Source: Variovorax fucosicus (lineage in GTDB: Bacteria > Pseudomonadota > Gammaproteobacteria > Burkholderiales > Burkholderiaceae_C). From it: DNA of 64,000 nt. The stretch lies in the NCBI RefSeq assembly GCF_030316825.1, contig NZ_JASZYU010000004.1, forward strand, positions 310,001 to 374,000. Direction: 5' to 3'. The notes under the pieces are model-generated. The model ran no database searches. It saw nothing but the letters and a program-made list of their open reading frames with translations, and was not told the DNA's origin. Made by a program: the position numbers and the translations under genes. Below are positions 1-8,474 of this stretch, in pieces. Numbering within the stretch: the first letter of the stretch is position 1; every line of letters starts with the position of its first letter.

Positions 1-9
1 GCTTTCAAT

Positions 10-30
10 GGCGGTGCCGCCGGCACCGCC
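10..30. repeat. Perfect inverted repeat downstream of the TPR gene
   Basis: Arms of 10 bases (10-19 and 21-30) are perfect reverse complements around a single base at 20. The element lies just downstream of the leftward TPR gene. It could fold as a GC-only hairpin, but no T-tract follows on either strand, so terminator function is uncertain. Confidence 0.4.
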
Positions 31-51
31 GGAGCAGCGCCAGGGGCGGGG

Positions 52-645
52 TTACTTGCGGGTGCCGGGCTTGGTCGCCTGGGGAATGGCCGGCGGCAGT
101 GTGGCTGCAGCCTTCTCGGTGGCCGGCGTGAAGATCTGGCGCAGCAGCGTGAGCTTGGGCGCAACACTGGCATTGGCCGTGGCAAAGCTCTGCGCCTTGC
201 CGTACGACTGGGCCGCAAGCCGCACGTACACGTCGCCGAGGTTTTCGTGCGCCGTGGCGTAGTTCGGGTTCAGGCGGATCGCCATTTCGAGTGCGACGCG
301 CGCCTTTTCGAACTGGCTTTGTGCCGCATAGAGCGCGGCCAGATTGTTGTAGGGCTCCGGCAACTCGGGGAAGTCCTGGGTGAGCTGGGTGAAGGCGGTG
401 GTCGCGTCGGCCTGCTTGCCCTGCTCGGTCAGGATCACGCCGCGCAGAAAGCGCATCTGCGGGTCGCGCGGCTTGCCGGCAATGTAGGCGTCGGCCTTGG
501 CCAGCGCCTCGGTCGACTTGCCCTGGCGCAGCAACTGGTTGACGTCGGCGTACTCGTCGGCATGGGCCGCGCCCAAGGCCAATGCGAGCGCCAGAACGGA
601 AACGATGCGGGAGAAAGGGAGCAGGGGGAACGCGGCGTGCTTCAT
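52..645 (-). CDS. Exported tetratricopeptide-repeat protein
   Basis: A 197-residue protein. The start at 645 is chosen because it follows an AGAGG ribosome-binding site and begins a clear signal peptide: MKHAAF, then a hydrophobic core, ending near the AHA-D cleavage motif. An in-frame start 14 codons upstream would put a poor leader in front of it. The mature part carries TPR-like helical pairs: about residues 32-65, one with PEPYNNLAALYA, and one with YATAHENLGDVYVRLA. This predicts a periplasmic scaffold for protein-protein contacts. It is divergent from cysS. The exact partner cannot be told from sequence. Confidence 0.8.
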   Translation of the reverse strand: MKHAAFPLLPFSRIVSVLALALALGAAHADEYADVNQLLRQGKSTEALAKADAYIAGKPRDPQMRFLRGVILTEQGKQADATTAFTQLTQDFPELPEPYNNLAALYAAQSQFEKARVALEMAIRLNPNYATAHENLGDVYVRLAAQSYGKAQSFATANASVAPKLTLLRQIFTPATEKAAATLPPAIPQATKPGTRK

Positions 646-712
646 GAAGCCTCTGGAAAAAGGGCAGGATGCGGGTTCTACCAACACCCGAAAATGCCCA
701 TCGGGGGCCGTT

Positions 713-718
713 TATACT
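713..718 (+). promoter_or_regulatory. Possible -10 element upstream of cysS
   Basis: TATACT matches the sigma-70 -10 consensus at 5 of 6 positions. It lies in the 202-bp divergent gap between the TPR gene and cysS (646-847). No convincing -35 is seen at 16-18 bp, so this is weak support. Nothing else is recognised in the gap. Confidence 0.3.
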
Positions 719-847
719 GCGCTGGATTGTAGCCGAGGGGCCATGTCCCGCCCCTCGTCGCCACAGCTCCAACACCCCTGAAATCCGCGGCCGTTTTCGG
801 CATTGCGCCAGCAATGCCCGGGCGCGAACGACTGCTTTCCGAATTCC

Positions 848-2227
848 ATGAGTCTGCGCATCTACAACACGCTCTCGCGTGAACTGGAGAAGTTTTCTCC
901 TTTGCGGCCCGGCCAGGTGCGCATCTACGTGTGCGGCATGACGGTGTACGACTACTGCCACCTTGGCCATGCGCGCTCGATGGTCGCGTTCGACGTGGTC
1001 GTGCGCTGGCTGCGGTCGAGCGGCTATGTGGTGAACCATGTGCGCAACATCACCGACATCGACGACAAGATCATCCGCCGCGCGGTCGAGAACGGCGAGA
1101 GCATCCGCGCGCTGACCGATCGCATGATCGGCGCGCTGCACGAGGATGCGGACGCGCTCGGCATCGCGCGGCCGAGCCATGAGCCGCGAGCGACCGACTA
1201 CGTTCCGCAGATGCTGTCGATGATCGGCGCCCTGGAGCAGAAAGGCCTGGCCTACCGCTCGCCCAACGGCGACGTGAACTACGCAGTGCGCAAGTTTCCG
1301 GGCTACGGCAAGCTCAGCGGCAAGTCGCTTGATGAGTTGCGCGCCGGCGAACGCGTGGCGGTGTCCGACGGCAAGGACGATCCGCTCGACTCGGTGCTCT
1401 GGAAAAGCGCCAAGGCCAGCGAGCCCGAAGAGGTCAAGTGGGCCAGCGAATTCGGCCCCGGCCGGCCCGGCTGGCATATCGAGTGCTCCGCGATGGCCTG
1501 CGAGTTGCTTGGCGACACGCTGGACATTCACGGCGGCGGCATGGACCTGCAGTTCCCACATCACGAGAACGAAATCGCACAGAGCGAAGGCGCAACGGGC
1601 AAGCCGCTCGCCAACTGCTGGATGCACAACGGCTTCATCAACATCGACAACGAGAAGATGTCCAAGAGCCTGGGCAACTTTTCGCTGATCCGCGATGTGC
1701 TGAAGTCCTTCGATGCCGAGACCATCCGCTTCTTCATGGTGCGGGCGCACTACCGCAGCGACCTCAACTACAGCGACGTGCATCTCAACGATGCGCGCAA
1801 TTCCCTCAAGCGCCTCTACACCGCCCTCGACCTGGTGGCGCCGGCCGCCGTCGTGGCGATCGACTGGGCCGCGCCGCACGCAGCACGCTTCAAGGCGGCC
1901 ATGGACGAAGACTTCGGCACGCCCGAGGCCGTTGCGGTGCTGTTCGATCTGGCGGGCGAGGTCAATCGAACGCAATCGGCCGAACTGGCCGGCCTGCTCA
2001 AGGCGCTGGGCGGTTGTCTCAATGTGCTGCAGGGCGATCCCAAGGCCTTCCTGCAAGCCGGCGCCACGCTCGATGAGGCCTCGATCCAGGCGTTGATCGA
2101 GGCGCGCGCCGCCGCCAAGGCCGCGAAGAACTTTGCCGAGGCCGACCGCATCCGCAAGGATCTGGCCGACCAGGGCATCGTGCTCAAGGACTCGCCCACG
2201 GGCACCACCTGGGCTTCGGCGCAGTGA
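848..2227 (+). CDS. cysS: Cysteinyl-tRNA synthetase
   Basis: A 459-residue class I aminoacyl-tRNA synthetase that charges tRNA-Cys with cysteine in the cytoplasm. The HIGH motif is HLGH at residues 38-41 and the KMSKS motif is at 270-274. The zinc site that selects cysteine is visible as C29, C213, H238 and the glutamate shortly after it (HHENE). Length matches the E. coli enzyme (461). The start at 848 gives the usual N-terminus MSLRIYNTLSRE. It is followed closely by a DNA glycosylase gene on the same strand, with 13 bp between them. Confidence 0.98.
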   Translation: MSLRIYNTLSRELEKFSPLRPGQVRIYVCGMTVYDYCHLGHARSMVAFDVVVRWLRSSGYVVNHVRNITDIDDKIIRRAVENGESIRALTDRMIGALHEDADALGIARPSHEPRATDYVPQMLSMIGALEQKGLAYRSPNGDVNYAVRKFPGYGKLSGKSLDELRAGERVAVSDGKDDPLDSVLWKSAKASEPEEVKWASEFGPGRPGWHIECSAMACELLGDTLDIHGGGMDLQFPHHENEIAQSEGATGKPLANCWMHNGFINIDNEKMSKSLGNFSLIRDVLKSFDAETIRFFMVRAHYRSDLNYSDVHLNDARNSLKRLYTALDLVAPAAVVAIDWAAPHAARFKAAMDEDFGTPEAVAVLFDLAGEVNRTQSAELAGLLKALGGCLNVLQGDPKAFLQAGATLDEASIQALIEARAAAKAAKNFAEADRIRKDLADQGIVLKDSPTGTTWASAQ

Positions 2228-2240
2228 ACCGGGACTGAAC

Positions 2241-2891
2241 ATGCCGTCGTCCAAAAAGACAACCGTTGACATCTTCACGCCCGACTACTGGGAAGAAGCC
2301 TGCAAACACCTGTCCCGCAAAGACCGGGTCATGAAGCGACTGATTCCGCAGTTCGGCGACGTCCGCCTCGAATCGCGCGGCGATGCCTTCACCACGCTGG
2401 CCCGCAGCATCGTCGGCCAGCAGATCTCGGTGAAAGCGGCCCAGACGGTCTGGGACAAGTTCGAGGTGCTGCCGCGCCGGATGACGCCGTCCAACGTGCT
2501 CAAGCTCAAGGTCGACGACATGCGCGCCTGCGGCCTGTCGGCACGCAAGGTCGAATACCTGGTCGACCTGGCGATTCACTTCGACACGCAGGCCGTGCAC
2601 GTCGATGCGTGGAAAGACATGGCCGACGAGCTCATCATCGAGGAACTGGTCGCGATCCGCGGCATCGGCCGCTGGACGGCCGAGATGTTCCTGATCTTTC
2701 ACCTGATGCGGCCCAATGTGCTGCCGCTCGACGACGTGGGCCTGATCAGCGGGATCAGCCACAACTATTTTTCGGGCGATCCGGTGAGCCGCAGCGACGC
2801 GCGCGAGGTCGCGGTGGCCTGGGCGCCGTATTGCAGCGTGGCGACTTGGTATATTTGGCGCTCGCTCGACCCGGCACCGGTCGCGTATTGA
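2241..2891 (+). CDS. HhH-GPD DNA glycosylase (3-methyladenine type)
   Basis: A 216-residue protein of the AlkA/MagIII-like group that excises alkylated bases by flipping them out of DNA. The helix-hairpin-helix is visible as LVAIRGIGRWTAEMFL at about residues 135-150. The catalytic aspartate is expected in the LPLDDVGL segment that follows. No Fe-S cysteine cluster is present, which argues against the Nth/MutY branch. It sits between cysS and accA on the same strand. Substrate range (3-methyladenine, 1-methyladenine or others) cannot be decided from sequence. Confidence 0.9.
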   Translation: MPSSKKTTVDIFTPDYWEEACKHLSRKDRVMKRLIPQFGDVRLESRGDAFTTLARSIVGQQISVKAAQTVWDKFEVLPRRMTPSNVLKLKVDDMRACGLSARKVEYLVDLAIHFDTQAVHVDAWKDMADELIIEELVAIRGIGRWTAEMFLIFHLMRPNVLPLDDVGLISGISHNYFSGDPVSRSDAREVAVAWAPYCSVATWYIWRSLDPAPVAY

Positions 2892-2907
2892 ACAACAGGA
2901 GAAGAGT

Positions 2908-3888
2908 TTGGCCAAACGAACCTTCCTCGACTTCGAGCAGCCCATCGCGGAACTCGAAAGCAAGATCGAAGAACTGCGCTATGTGCAGACCGAATCGGCA
3001 GTCGATATCTCGGAGGAGATCGACCAGCTCGGCAAGAAAAGCCAGCAGCTCACCAAGGACATCTACAGCGACCTGACGCCCTGGAAGATCACCAAGATCG
3101 CCCGGCATCCGGAGCGCCCGTACACGCTCGACTACGTCAACGAACTCTTCACCGATTTCGTCGAGCTGCACGGCGACCGGCATTTCTCTGACGATCTCTC
3201 GATCGTCGGCGGCCTGGCGCGCTTCAACGGCACGCCCTGCATGGTGCTGGGCCACCAGAAGGGCCGGGACACCAAGGAGCGCACCGCACGCAACTTCGGC
3301 ATGAGCAAGCCCGAGGGCTACCGCAAGGCGCTGCGGCTGATGAAGACGGCCGAGAAGTTCAAGCTTCCGGTGTTCACCTTCGTCGACACGCCCGGTGCCT
3401 ACCCCGGCATCGATGCGGAAGAACGCGGCCAGTCGGAAGCCATCGGCCGCAACATCTTCGAGATGGCGCAGCTCGAAGTGCCGATCATCGTCACCATCAT
3501 CGGCGAGGGCGGCTCCGGCGGCGCGCTGGCCATCTCGGTCGGCGACCAGTTGCTGATGCTGCAGTACTCGATCTATTCGGTGATCAGCCCCGAAGGCTGC
3601 GCCTCGATTCTCTGGAAGACCTCCGAGAAGGCGCAGGAGGCGGCCGATGCCCTCGGCATCACCGCGCACCGCCTGAAGGCACTGGGGCTGGTCGACAAGA
3701 TCGTGAACGAGCCCGTCGGTGGTGCGCACCGCGACCACCGGCAGATGGCCGCGTTCCTGAAGCGCGCCTTGAACGACGCGTTCCGCCAGGTCAGCGACCT
3801 CAAGGTCAAGGAACTGCTGGACCGCCGCTACGACCGGCTGCAGAGCTACGGCCGCTTCAACGACACCAAGGCCGACAACAGCAAGTGA
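2908..3888 (+). CDS. accA: Acetyl-CoA carboxylase carboxyltransferase alpha subunit
   Basis: A 326-residue protein of the usual AccA length (E. coli 319). With AccD it moves the carboxyl group from carboxybiotin to acetyl-CoA to give malonyl-CoA, the first step of fatty-acid synthesis. The N-terminus MAKRTFLDFEQPIAELE and the carboxyltransferase core (HGDRHFSDD; TFVDTPGAYPGIDAEERGQS; GEGGSGGALAI) are all present. The start is TTG at 2908, supported by AGGAGAAG just upstream. The stop codon directly abuts the stop of the convergent small gene at 3889, with no bases between them. Confidence 0.97.
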   Translation: MAKRTFLDFEQPIAELESKIEELRYVQTESAVDISEEIDQLGKKSQQLTKDIYSDLTPWKITKIARHPERPYTLDYVNELFTDFVELHGDRHFSDDLSIVGGLARFNGTPCMVLGHQKGRDTKERTARNFGMSKPEGYRKALRLMKTAEKFKLPVFTFVDTPGAYPGIDAEERGQSEAIGRNIFEMAQLEVPIIVTIIGEGGSGGALAISVGDQLLMLQYSIYSVISPEGCASILWKTSEKAQEAADALGITAHRLKALGLVDKIVNEPVGGAHRDHRQMAAFLKRALNDAFRQVSDLKVKELLDRRYDRLQSYGRFNDTKADNSK

Positions 3889-4188
3889 TCAGGCGCCGGC
3901 GCGCGCCGTACCGAAGCGGCGCTCGATCTGCGCCTTGAGCGCGGCGTGCACGTCGGGCGGCAGGAAGCGCGTGGCCAGCTGGATCAGCAGCATGGCCACC
4001 ACGCCGTCGTCGAGCCAGCCCAGCACCGGAATGAAATCCGACACCAGGTCGATGGGGCTCAGCACGTAGAGCACCGCGAGCAGGGCGGTCAGCTTGGCCG
4101 CCTTCGGCGCACGTGGATCTCGCAACATGGCCCAGACCAGCGCCAGCTCCTTGCGCAGCAGCAGCCACAGCTTGCCGAGTTTCCACAT
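3889..4188 (-). CDS. YkvA-family (DUF1232) small membrane-associated protein
   Basis: A 99-residue protein whose core LYVLSPIDLVSDFIPVLG is the DUF1232 signature found in YkvA-like proteins. A second hydrophobic stretch follows (DDGVVAMLLIQLATRF). The start at 4188 is preceded by AAAGGAG at good spacing, while upstream in-frame starts would read into tilS. Function of the family is not established; membrane association is inferred from the two hydrophobic helices. It is divergent from tilS across 87 bp. Confidence 0.85.
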   Translation of the reverse strand: MWKLGKLWLLLRKELALVWAMLRDPRAPKAAKLTALLAVLYVLSPIDLVSDFIPVLGWLDDGVVAMLLIQLATRFLPPDVHAALKAQIERRFGTARAGA

Positions 4189-4275
4189 ACCGACTCCTTT
4201 GCAGGCCAATGCGGCCCAAGGCCCTAACGTGGGTCGCCTCGATCCGATGACAAGGGCCGGCCGCACAATCTCCCC

Positions 4276-5244
4276 ATGAATTTCGATCAGGCCATGGCCG
4301 CTTTCGAGCCCGCGCTGCCGCTTGCAGTGGCCTACAGCGGCGGCGCCGACTCGACCGCGCTGCTGGTGGCCTGCGCTGCGCGCTGGCCGGGGCAGGTAGA
4401 GGCCTTCCACGTGCACCACGGCCTGCAGGCTGCGGCCGACGATTTCGAGCGGCACTGCGCCGCGGTGTGCGAGCGGCTTGGCGTGCCGCTGCGGGTGCAA
4501 CGCATCGACGCGCGGCACACGCCCGGCGAGAGTCCCGAAGACGCTGCGCGTCGCGCCCGCTATGCATCATTTGCGGCGCTGGCGACCGTCGGGCGGGAGC
4601 AGGGTGCACTCGAATCCATCGCGCTCGGGCAGCATGCAGACGACCAGGTCGAAACGGTGGTGCTGGCCCTGTCGCGCGGTGCCGGCCTCGCGGGCCTGGC
4701 GGCGATGCCCCCCGTGATGGAGCGCGACGGGCTGCGCTACCACAGGCCGCTGCTGGGCGTGCCGGCCGCGGAGATCCGCGCCTGGCTGACGGCGCGGGAA
4801 GTGCCCTGGATCGAAGACCCGAGCAACGCCGACCCGCGCTACACCCGCAACCGGATCCGCGCCGAACTGCTGCCCGCGCTGGAGCGGGCGTTTCCGCAGT
4901 TTCGCGCCACCTTCGCGCGCAGCGCGCGCCACGCGGCGCAGGCGCAGGTTCTGCTCGCCGAACTGGCGCAGCAGGATCTGGCAAGCGTCGGCAGCCCGCC
5001 GGACATCAAGGCGCTGCAACAGATGTCGCGCGCCCGCCAGGCCAACCTGCTGCGCCACTGGTTGCTGCAGGCGCATGGCTGCACGCCGAGCACAGTGCAG
5101 CTCGACGAACTGCTTGACCAGATCGCCGCCTGCACCACGCGCGGCCACGGCCTGCACATCAAGCTCGGCGCCGGATTTGTCGAACGGCAGGGCCCCGTGC
5201 TCGGTTGGTACAATTCCGCGCCCCCGACAAAGCCTTTGCGCTGA
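4276..5244 (+). CDS. tilS: tRNA(Ile)-lysidine synthetase
   Basis: A 322-residue N-type ATP pyrophosphatase. It modifies C34 of the CAU anticodon of tRNA-Ile to lysidine, which switches both amino-acid identity and codon reading. The PP-loop is YSGGADSTALL at about residues 15-25. The conserved LGQHADDQVET block and the RNRIRAELLP segment follow. The protein is shorter than E. coli TilS (432): it keeps the catalytic and middle domains but little of the C-terminal tRNA-binding extension, a length seen in many betaproteobacteria. No strong ribosome-binding site is visible. Confidence 0.95.
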   Translation: MNFDQAMAAFEPALPLAVAYSGGADSTALLVACAARWPGQVEAFHVHHGLQAAADDFERHCAAVCERLGVPLRVQRIDARHTPGESPEDAARRARYASFAALATVGREQGALESIALGQHADDQVETVVLALSRGAGLAGLAAMPPVMERDGLRYHRPLLGVPAAEIRAWLTAREVPWIEDPSNADPRYTRNRIRAELLPALERAFPQFRATFARSARHAAQAQVLLAELAQQDLASVGSPPDIKALQQMSRARQANLLRHWLLQAHGCTPSTVQLDELLDQIAACTTRGHGLHIKLGAGFVERQGPVLGWYNSAPPTKPLR

Positions 5245-5264
5245 ACGTCAAGGGCGCGCCGCCT

Positions 5265-5281
5265 CCGGGGGCACCCCCCGG
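5265..5281 (+). other. GC hairpin between tilS and lysC
   Basis: CCGGGGG (5265-5271) pairs with CCCCCGG (5275-5281) around a 3-base loop. It lies in the 69-bp gap between tilS and lysC, 33 bp before the lysC start. No run of T follows at once, so it may be a weak terminator for tilS or a leader structure for lysC. Confidence 0.35.
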
Positions 5282-5313
5282 GGCCGGTTTCATCTCTTTC
5301 CCATATTTCACCC

Positions 5314-6582
5314 ATGGCATTGATCGTTCACAAATACGGCGGCACGTCGATGGGCTCGACCGAGCGCATCAAGAACGTCGCCAAGCGCGTCGCCAAATGG
5401 GCGCGTGCCGGCCACCAGATGGTGGTGGTTCCCAGCGCCATGAGCGGCGAAACCAACCGCCTGCTGGGCCTCGCGAAAGAACTCTCGCCGAGCAAACCCG
5501 CCGACGCCACCAACCGCGAACTCGACATGCTCGCGTCGACCGGCGAACAGGCCTCGTCGGCGTTGCTGGCCATCGCACTCCAGGCCGAAGGCATGGAAGC
5601 GGTGAGCTATGCCGGCTGGCAGGTCTCGGTGCGAACCGACAGCAGCTATACCAAGGCCCGCATCGAAAGCATCGACGACGCGCGCGTGCGCGCCGACCTC
5701 GAGGCCGGCCGCGTGGTGGTCATCACCGGCTTCCAGGGCGTCGACGACGAGGGCAACATCACCACGCTCGGCCGCGGCGGCAGCGACACCTCGGCCGTGG
5801 CAATCGCGGCCGCGATGAAGGCCCACGAGTGCCTCATCTACACCGACGTGGACGGCGTCTACACCACCGATCCGCGCGTCGAACCCGACGCGCGCCGCCT
5901 GACCACCGTGAGCTTCGAAGAGATGCTCGAAATGGCGAGCCTCGGCTCCAAGGTGCTGCAGATCCGCTCGGTGGAATTTGCGGGCAAGTACAAGGTGCCG
6001 CTGCGTGTGCTGTCAAGCTTCACGCCGTGGGACATCGACATCAACGAAGAAGCCAAGTCCGGCACGCTGATCACTTTCGAGGAAGACGAAAACATGGAAC
6101 AAGCCGTCGTATCCGGCATCGCGTTCAACCGTGACGAGGCCAAGATCTCGGTGCTGGGCGTGCCCGACAAGCCAGGCATCGCGTACCACATCCTGGGGGC
6201 GGTCGCCGACGCGAACATCGAGGTCGATGTGATCATCCAGAACCTGAGCAAGGACGGCAAGACCGACTTCAGCTTCACGGTGCACCGCAACGAATTCGCC
6301 AAGGCGGTCGACCTGCTCAAGGACAAGGTGCTGCCCACCCTGGGCGCGGCCGAGGTGGTCGGCGACGCGAGGATCTGCAAGGTCAGCATCGTCGGCATCG
6401 GCATGCGCAGCCACGTCGGCGTTGCAGCCAAGATGTTCCGCGTGCTGAGCGAGGAGGGCATCAACATCCAGATGATCTCCACCAGCGAGATCAAGACTTC
6501 CGTGGTGATCGACGAGAAGTACATGGAACTCGCCGTGCGCGCATTGCACAAAGCCTTCGATCTCGATCAACCGGCTGCCTGA
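5314..6582 (+). CDS. lysC: Aspartate kinase
   Basis: A 422-residue enzyme that phosphorylates L-aspartate, the committed step to lysine, threonine, methionine and diaminopimelate. The kinase domain begins KYGGTSMGS at residue 7 and contains TLGRGGSDTSAVA and YTDVDGVYTTDPR. Two C-terminal ACT domains (about 265-340 and 345-415, with VSIVGIGMRSHVGVAAKMF) would bind the feedback inhibitors lysine and/or threonine. Length fits the alpha subunit of the LysC type. A second in-frame start inside the gene for a separate beta subunit was not assessed. Confidence 0.97.
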   Translation: MALIVHKYGGTSMGSTERIKNVAKRVAKWARAGHQMVVVPSAMSGETNRLLGLAKELSPSKPADATNRELDMLASTGEQASSALLAIALQAEGMEAVSYAGWQVSVRTDSSYTKARIESIDDARVRADLEAGRVVVITGFQGVDDEGNITTLGRGGSDTSAVAIAAAMKAHECLIYTDVDGVYTTDPRVEPDARRLTTVSFEEMLEMASLGSKVLQIRSVEFAGKYKVPLRVLSSFTPWDIDINEEAKSGTLITFEEDENMEQAVVSGIAFNRDEAKISVLGVPDKPGIAYHILGAVADANIEVDVIIQNLSKDGKTDFSFTVHRNEFAKAVDLLKDKVLPTLGAAEVVGDARICKVSIVGIGMRSHVGVAAKMFRVLSEEGINIQMISTSEIKTSVVIDEKYMELAVRALHKAFDLDQPAA

Positions 6583-6588
6583 AGCTGG

Positions 6589-6594
6589 CATAAT
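6589..6594 (+). promoter_or_regulatory. Candidate -10 of the tRNA-Ser gene
   Basis: CATAAT (5 of 6 matches to TATAAT) lies just after the lysC stop and 15 bp before the mature tRNA 5' end, the right place for a tRNA promoter. The -35 region is poor, so this is a tentative call. Confidence 0.4.
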
Positions 6595-6609
6595 GCTGGT
6601 TGCTTTCAA

Positions 6610-6702
6610 GGAACTGTGACCGAGTGGCCGAAGGTGCTCCCCTGCTAAGGGAGTATGGGGTGTAGAGCCTCATCGAGGGTTCGAATCCCTCCGGTTCCGC
6701 CA
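6610..6702 (+). tRNA. tRNA-Ser (anticodon GCU)
   Basis: A 93-nt class II tRNA. The acceptor stem pairs GGAACTG with CGGTTCC, with one G-T pair, followed by discriminator G and an encoded CCA at 6700-6702. The anticodon stem CTCCC/GGGAG encloses the loop CTGCTAA, so the anticodon is GCT at 6644-6646, reading AGC/AGU. A long variable arm precedes the T-arm GAGGGTTCGAATCCCTC, as expected for serine tRNAs. Confidence 0.97.
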
Positions 6703-6724
6703 GAATATGGAGATCTCTCCAATG

Positions 6725-6751
6725 AAAAAGCCACCTTCGGGTGGCTTTTTT
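6725..6751 (+). terminator. Intrinsic terminator after tRNA-Ser
   Basis: An 11-bp stem (6725-6735 with 6740-6750) closed by a TTCG tetraloop ends in six T residues. The GC part GCCACC/GGTGGC and the A-run on the other arm make it usable in both directions. It ends the tRNA transcript and insulates the tannase-family gene. Confidence 0.93.
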
Positions 6752-6779
6752 GTTAGAAGCACCTGGCTCAGGAGATCCG

Positions 6780-8450
6780 ATGAGACATCCAACGAACACG
6801 CGGTTGACAGCGTTCGCACCCCTCGTATCGACCTTGTTGCTGGCGGCGTGTGCAAGCGTCACCCCGCCGACCGAGTCGACCCTGCGCCAGACCTGTCCGT
6901 CGCTGGCTGGTCAGACTGTCGCGGCCGGCGAGATGGGGCTTCCCAGCGGTGCGGCGACGGTCGGGTCCGCCAGACTCGTCGCTGCGGGCAACGGACTGCC
7001 TGAGCATTGCCAGGTGCTGGGCTCGATTGCAGCACGCACCGCAAACGCCGAACCCATCCGCTTCCAGCTCAACCTGCCGATCCAATGGAACGGGAAGGCG
7101 CTGATGTACGGCGGCGGCGGGTTCAACGGCCTGCTCATCTCGGGCTTGGCACCGCTGCGCGACGCGCCCGCGGGGCTGCCGGTGCCGCTCGCACGGGGAT
7201 ACGCCACTTTCGGAACGGACTCCGGCCACGATGGCGCCGCATATCCCACCGATCCGGCAAAGTTTGCACTGAACGACGAGATGTTCGAGAACTTCGCCTT
7301 TGCCTCCTACAAGAAGGTGAAAGACGCGTCGACCGTCTTGATGCAGCGCTACTACCAGCGCAAGCCGGCGCAGCAGTACTACTTCGGCGGCTCGGAGGGC
7401 GGGCGCGAAGGGTTGATGCTGGCGCAACGCTTCCCGCAGGACTTCGATGGAATCGTTGCCGTGGTGCCGGTGATTCATTGGAACGGCCTTTTCAACGGGT
7501 TCATCAACTTCACCAAGCCGCAGTTCAGCGGCGGCGTTCTGGGCACCGCGAAGACACGCCTGATCGCCAATGCAGTGAACAGCGCTTGCGACGGACTGGA
7601 TGGCTTGGCGGACGGCGTGATCAACAACTACCTCGCCTGCCCAGCGCGGTTCAACGTTCAAACCCTGCGGTGCCCCGGCGGCACCGATGCCGGTGCTTCC
7701 TGTCTGTCCGACGCCCAGATCGCTACGTTCAACGGTGCCTATGCCCCTACGGTCCTGCCCTTTGCAGTCGCCAATGGGCTGACGACCTATCCTGGCCGGC
7801 TGTTCGGCGGGGAGATTCAACCGGGCGAAGGCATCGAACGCTGGATCAGCGACGGCACGATTCCCGGCACCGACGCTGTCACGACGCAAGCCCGAGGCGT
7901 GGTTTACGGCGTCAGCTACGCGCGGAATGTCATTGCGCGCGACCCCAAATTGGACGTCCGGCAATTCGACCCCGCCACCTTCCGTACGCGCATCCAGCAG
8001 GTGTCGGCGTTGATGGATGCGACCGATCCGGATCTGGGCGCTTTCCTGCGGCGCGGCGGAAAGTTGATCATTCGAGAGAACACGGGCGACATGGCGCAAA
8101 GTCCGCTCGCAGGCATGCAGTACTTCGAGAGCGTGGTGGCGCGCATGGGGCAGGCCAACGTGGAACGTTTCCTGCGCCTGTATGTATCGCCGGCATCGTC
8201 ACACGGTGGCACGGCTGTGAGTCTGACGACAGGCACCCCGGTACCGACAACCGCCGACCTGCTCGGAACGCTGGACGAATGGGTTGCGAATGCACGAGCG
8301 CCGGATGACGTGCTGATCCAGGTGCGCAATGACACGGCGGCACCCTTCAGAACCCTTGCGTCGAGGCCAATGTGCCGGTATCCGAACTATCCGCAGTTCG
8401 TTTCCGGAGACGGTCTCAAGGCAGAGGACTTCCGGTGCGCAGGGCGTTGA
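6780..8450 (+). CDS. Tannase/feruloyl esterase-family lipoprotein
   Basis: A 556-residue protein of the tannase family (Pfam 07519), which hydrolyses ester bonds of gallate, ferulate or related aromatic esters. The start at 6780 has AGGAG upstream and begins a lipoprotein signal ending LLLAACAS, so it is predicted to be membrane-anchored outside the cytoplasm. The nucleophile sits in YFGGSEGGREG. A downstream aspartate lies in the RENTGDMAQSP region and the histidine in SSHGGTA. Cysteines flanking the Ser and His regions fit the family's disulfide-linked CS-D-HC triad. An earlier in-frame GTG at 6741 lies inside the terminator and is rejected. The substrate is not predictable. Confidence 0.88.
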   Translation: MRHPTNTRLTAFAPLVSTLLLAACASVTPPTESTLRQTCPSLAGQTVAAGEMGLPSGAATVGSARLVAAGNGLPEHCQVLGSIAARTANAEPIRFQLNLPIQWNGKALMYGGGGFNGLLISGLAPLRDAPAGLPVPLARGYATFGTDSGHDGAAYPTDPAKFALNDEMFENFAFASYKKVKDASTVLMQRYYQRKPAQQYYFGGSEGGREGLMLAQRFPQDFDGIVAVVPVIHWNGLFNGFINFTKPQFSGGVLGTAKTRLIANAVNSACDGLDGLADGVINNYLACPARFNVQTLRCPGGTDAGASCLSDAQIATFNGAYAPTVLPFAVANGLTTYPGRLFGGEIQPGEGIERWISDGTIPGTDAVTTQARGVVYGVSYARNVIARDPKLDVRQFDPATFRTRIQQVSALMDATDPDLGAFLRRGGKLIIRENTGDMAQSPLAGMQYFESVVARMGQANVERFLRLYVSPASSHGGTAVSLTTGTPVPTTADLLGTLDEWVANARAPDDVLIQVRNDTAAPFRTLASRPMCRYPNYPQFVSGDGLKAEDFRCAGR

Positions 8451-8474
8451 GCTTTGGGAGAGTGATCCTCCAGT

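Noticed and set aside
5..2278. A 757-codon leftward frame across cysS and the TPR gene
   Set aside because: It runs antisense through cysS, which has full catalytic motifs; the composition is that of a shadow frame.
6741..6779. Earlier GTG start for the tannase-family gene
   Set aside because: It lies inside the terminator hairpin and would put a non-hydrophobic leader ahead of a good lipoprotein signal.
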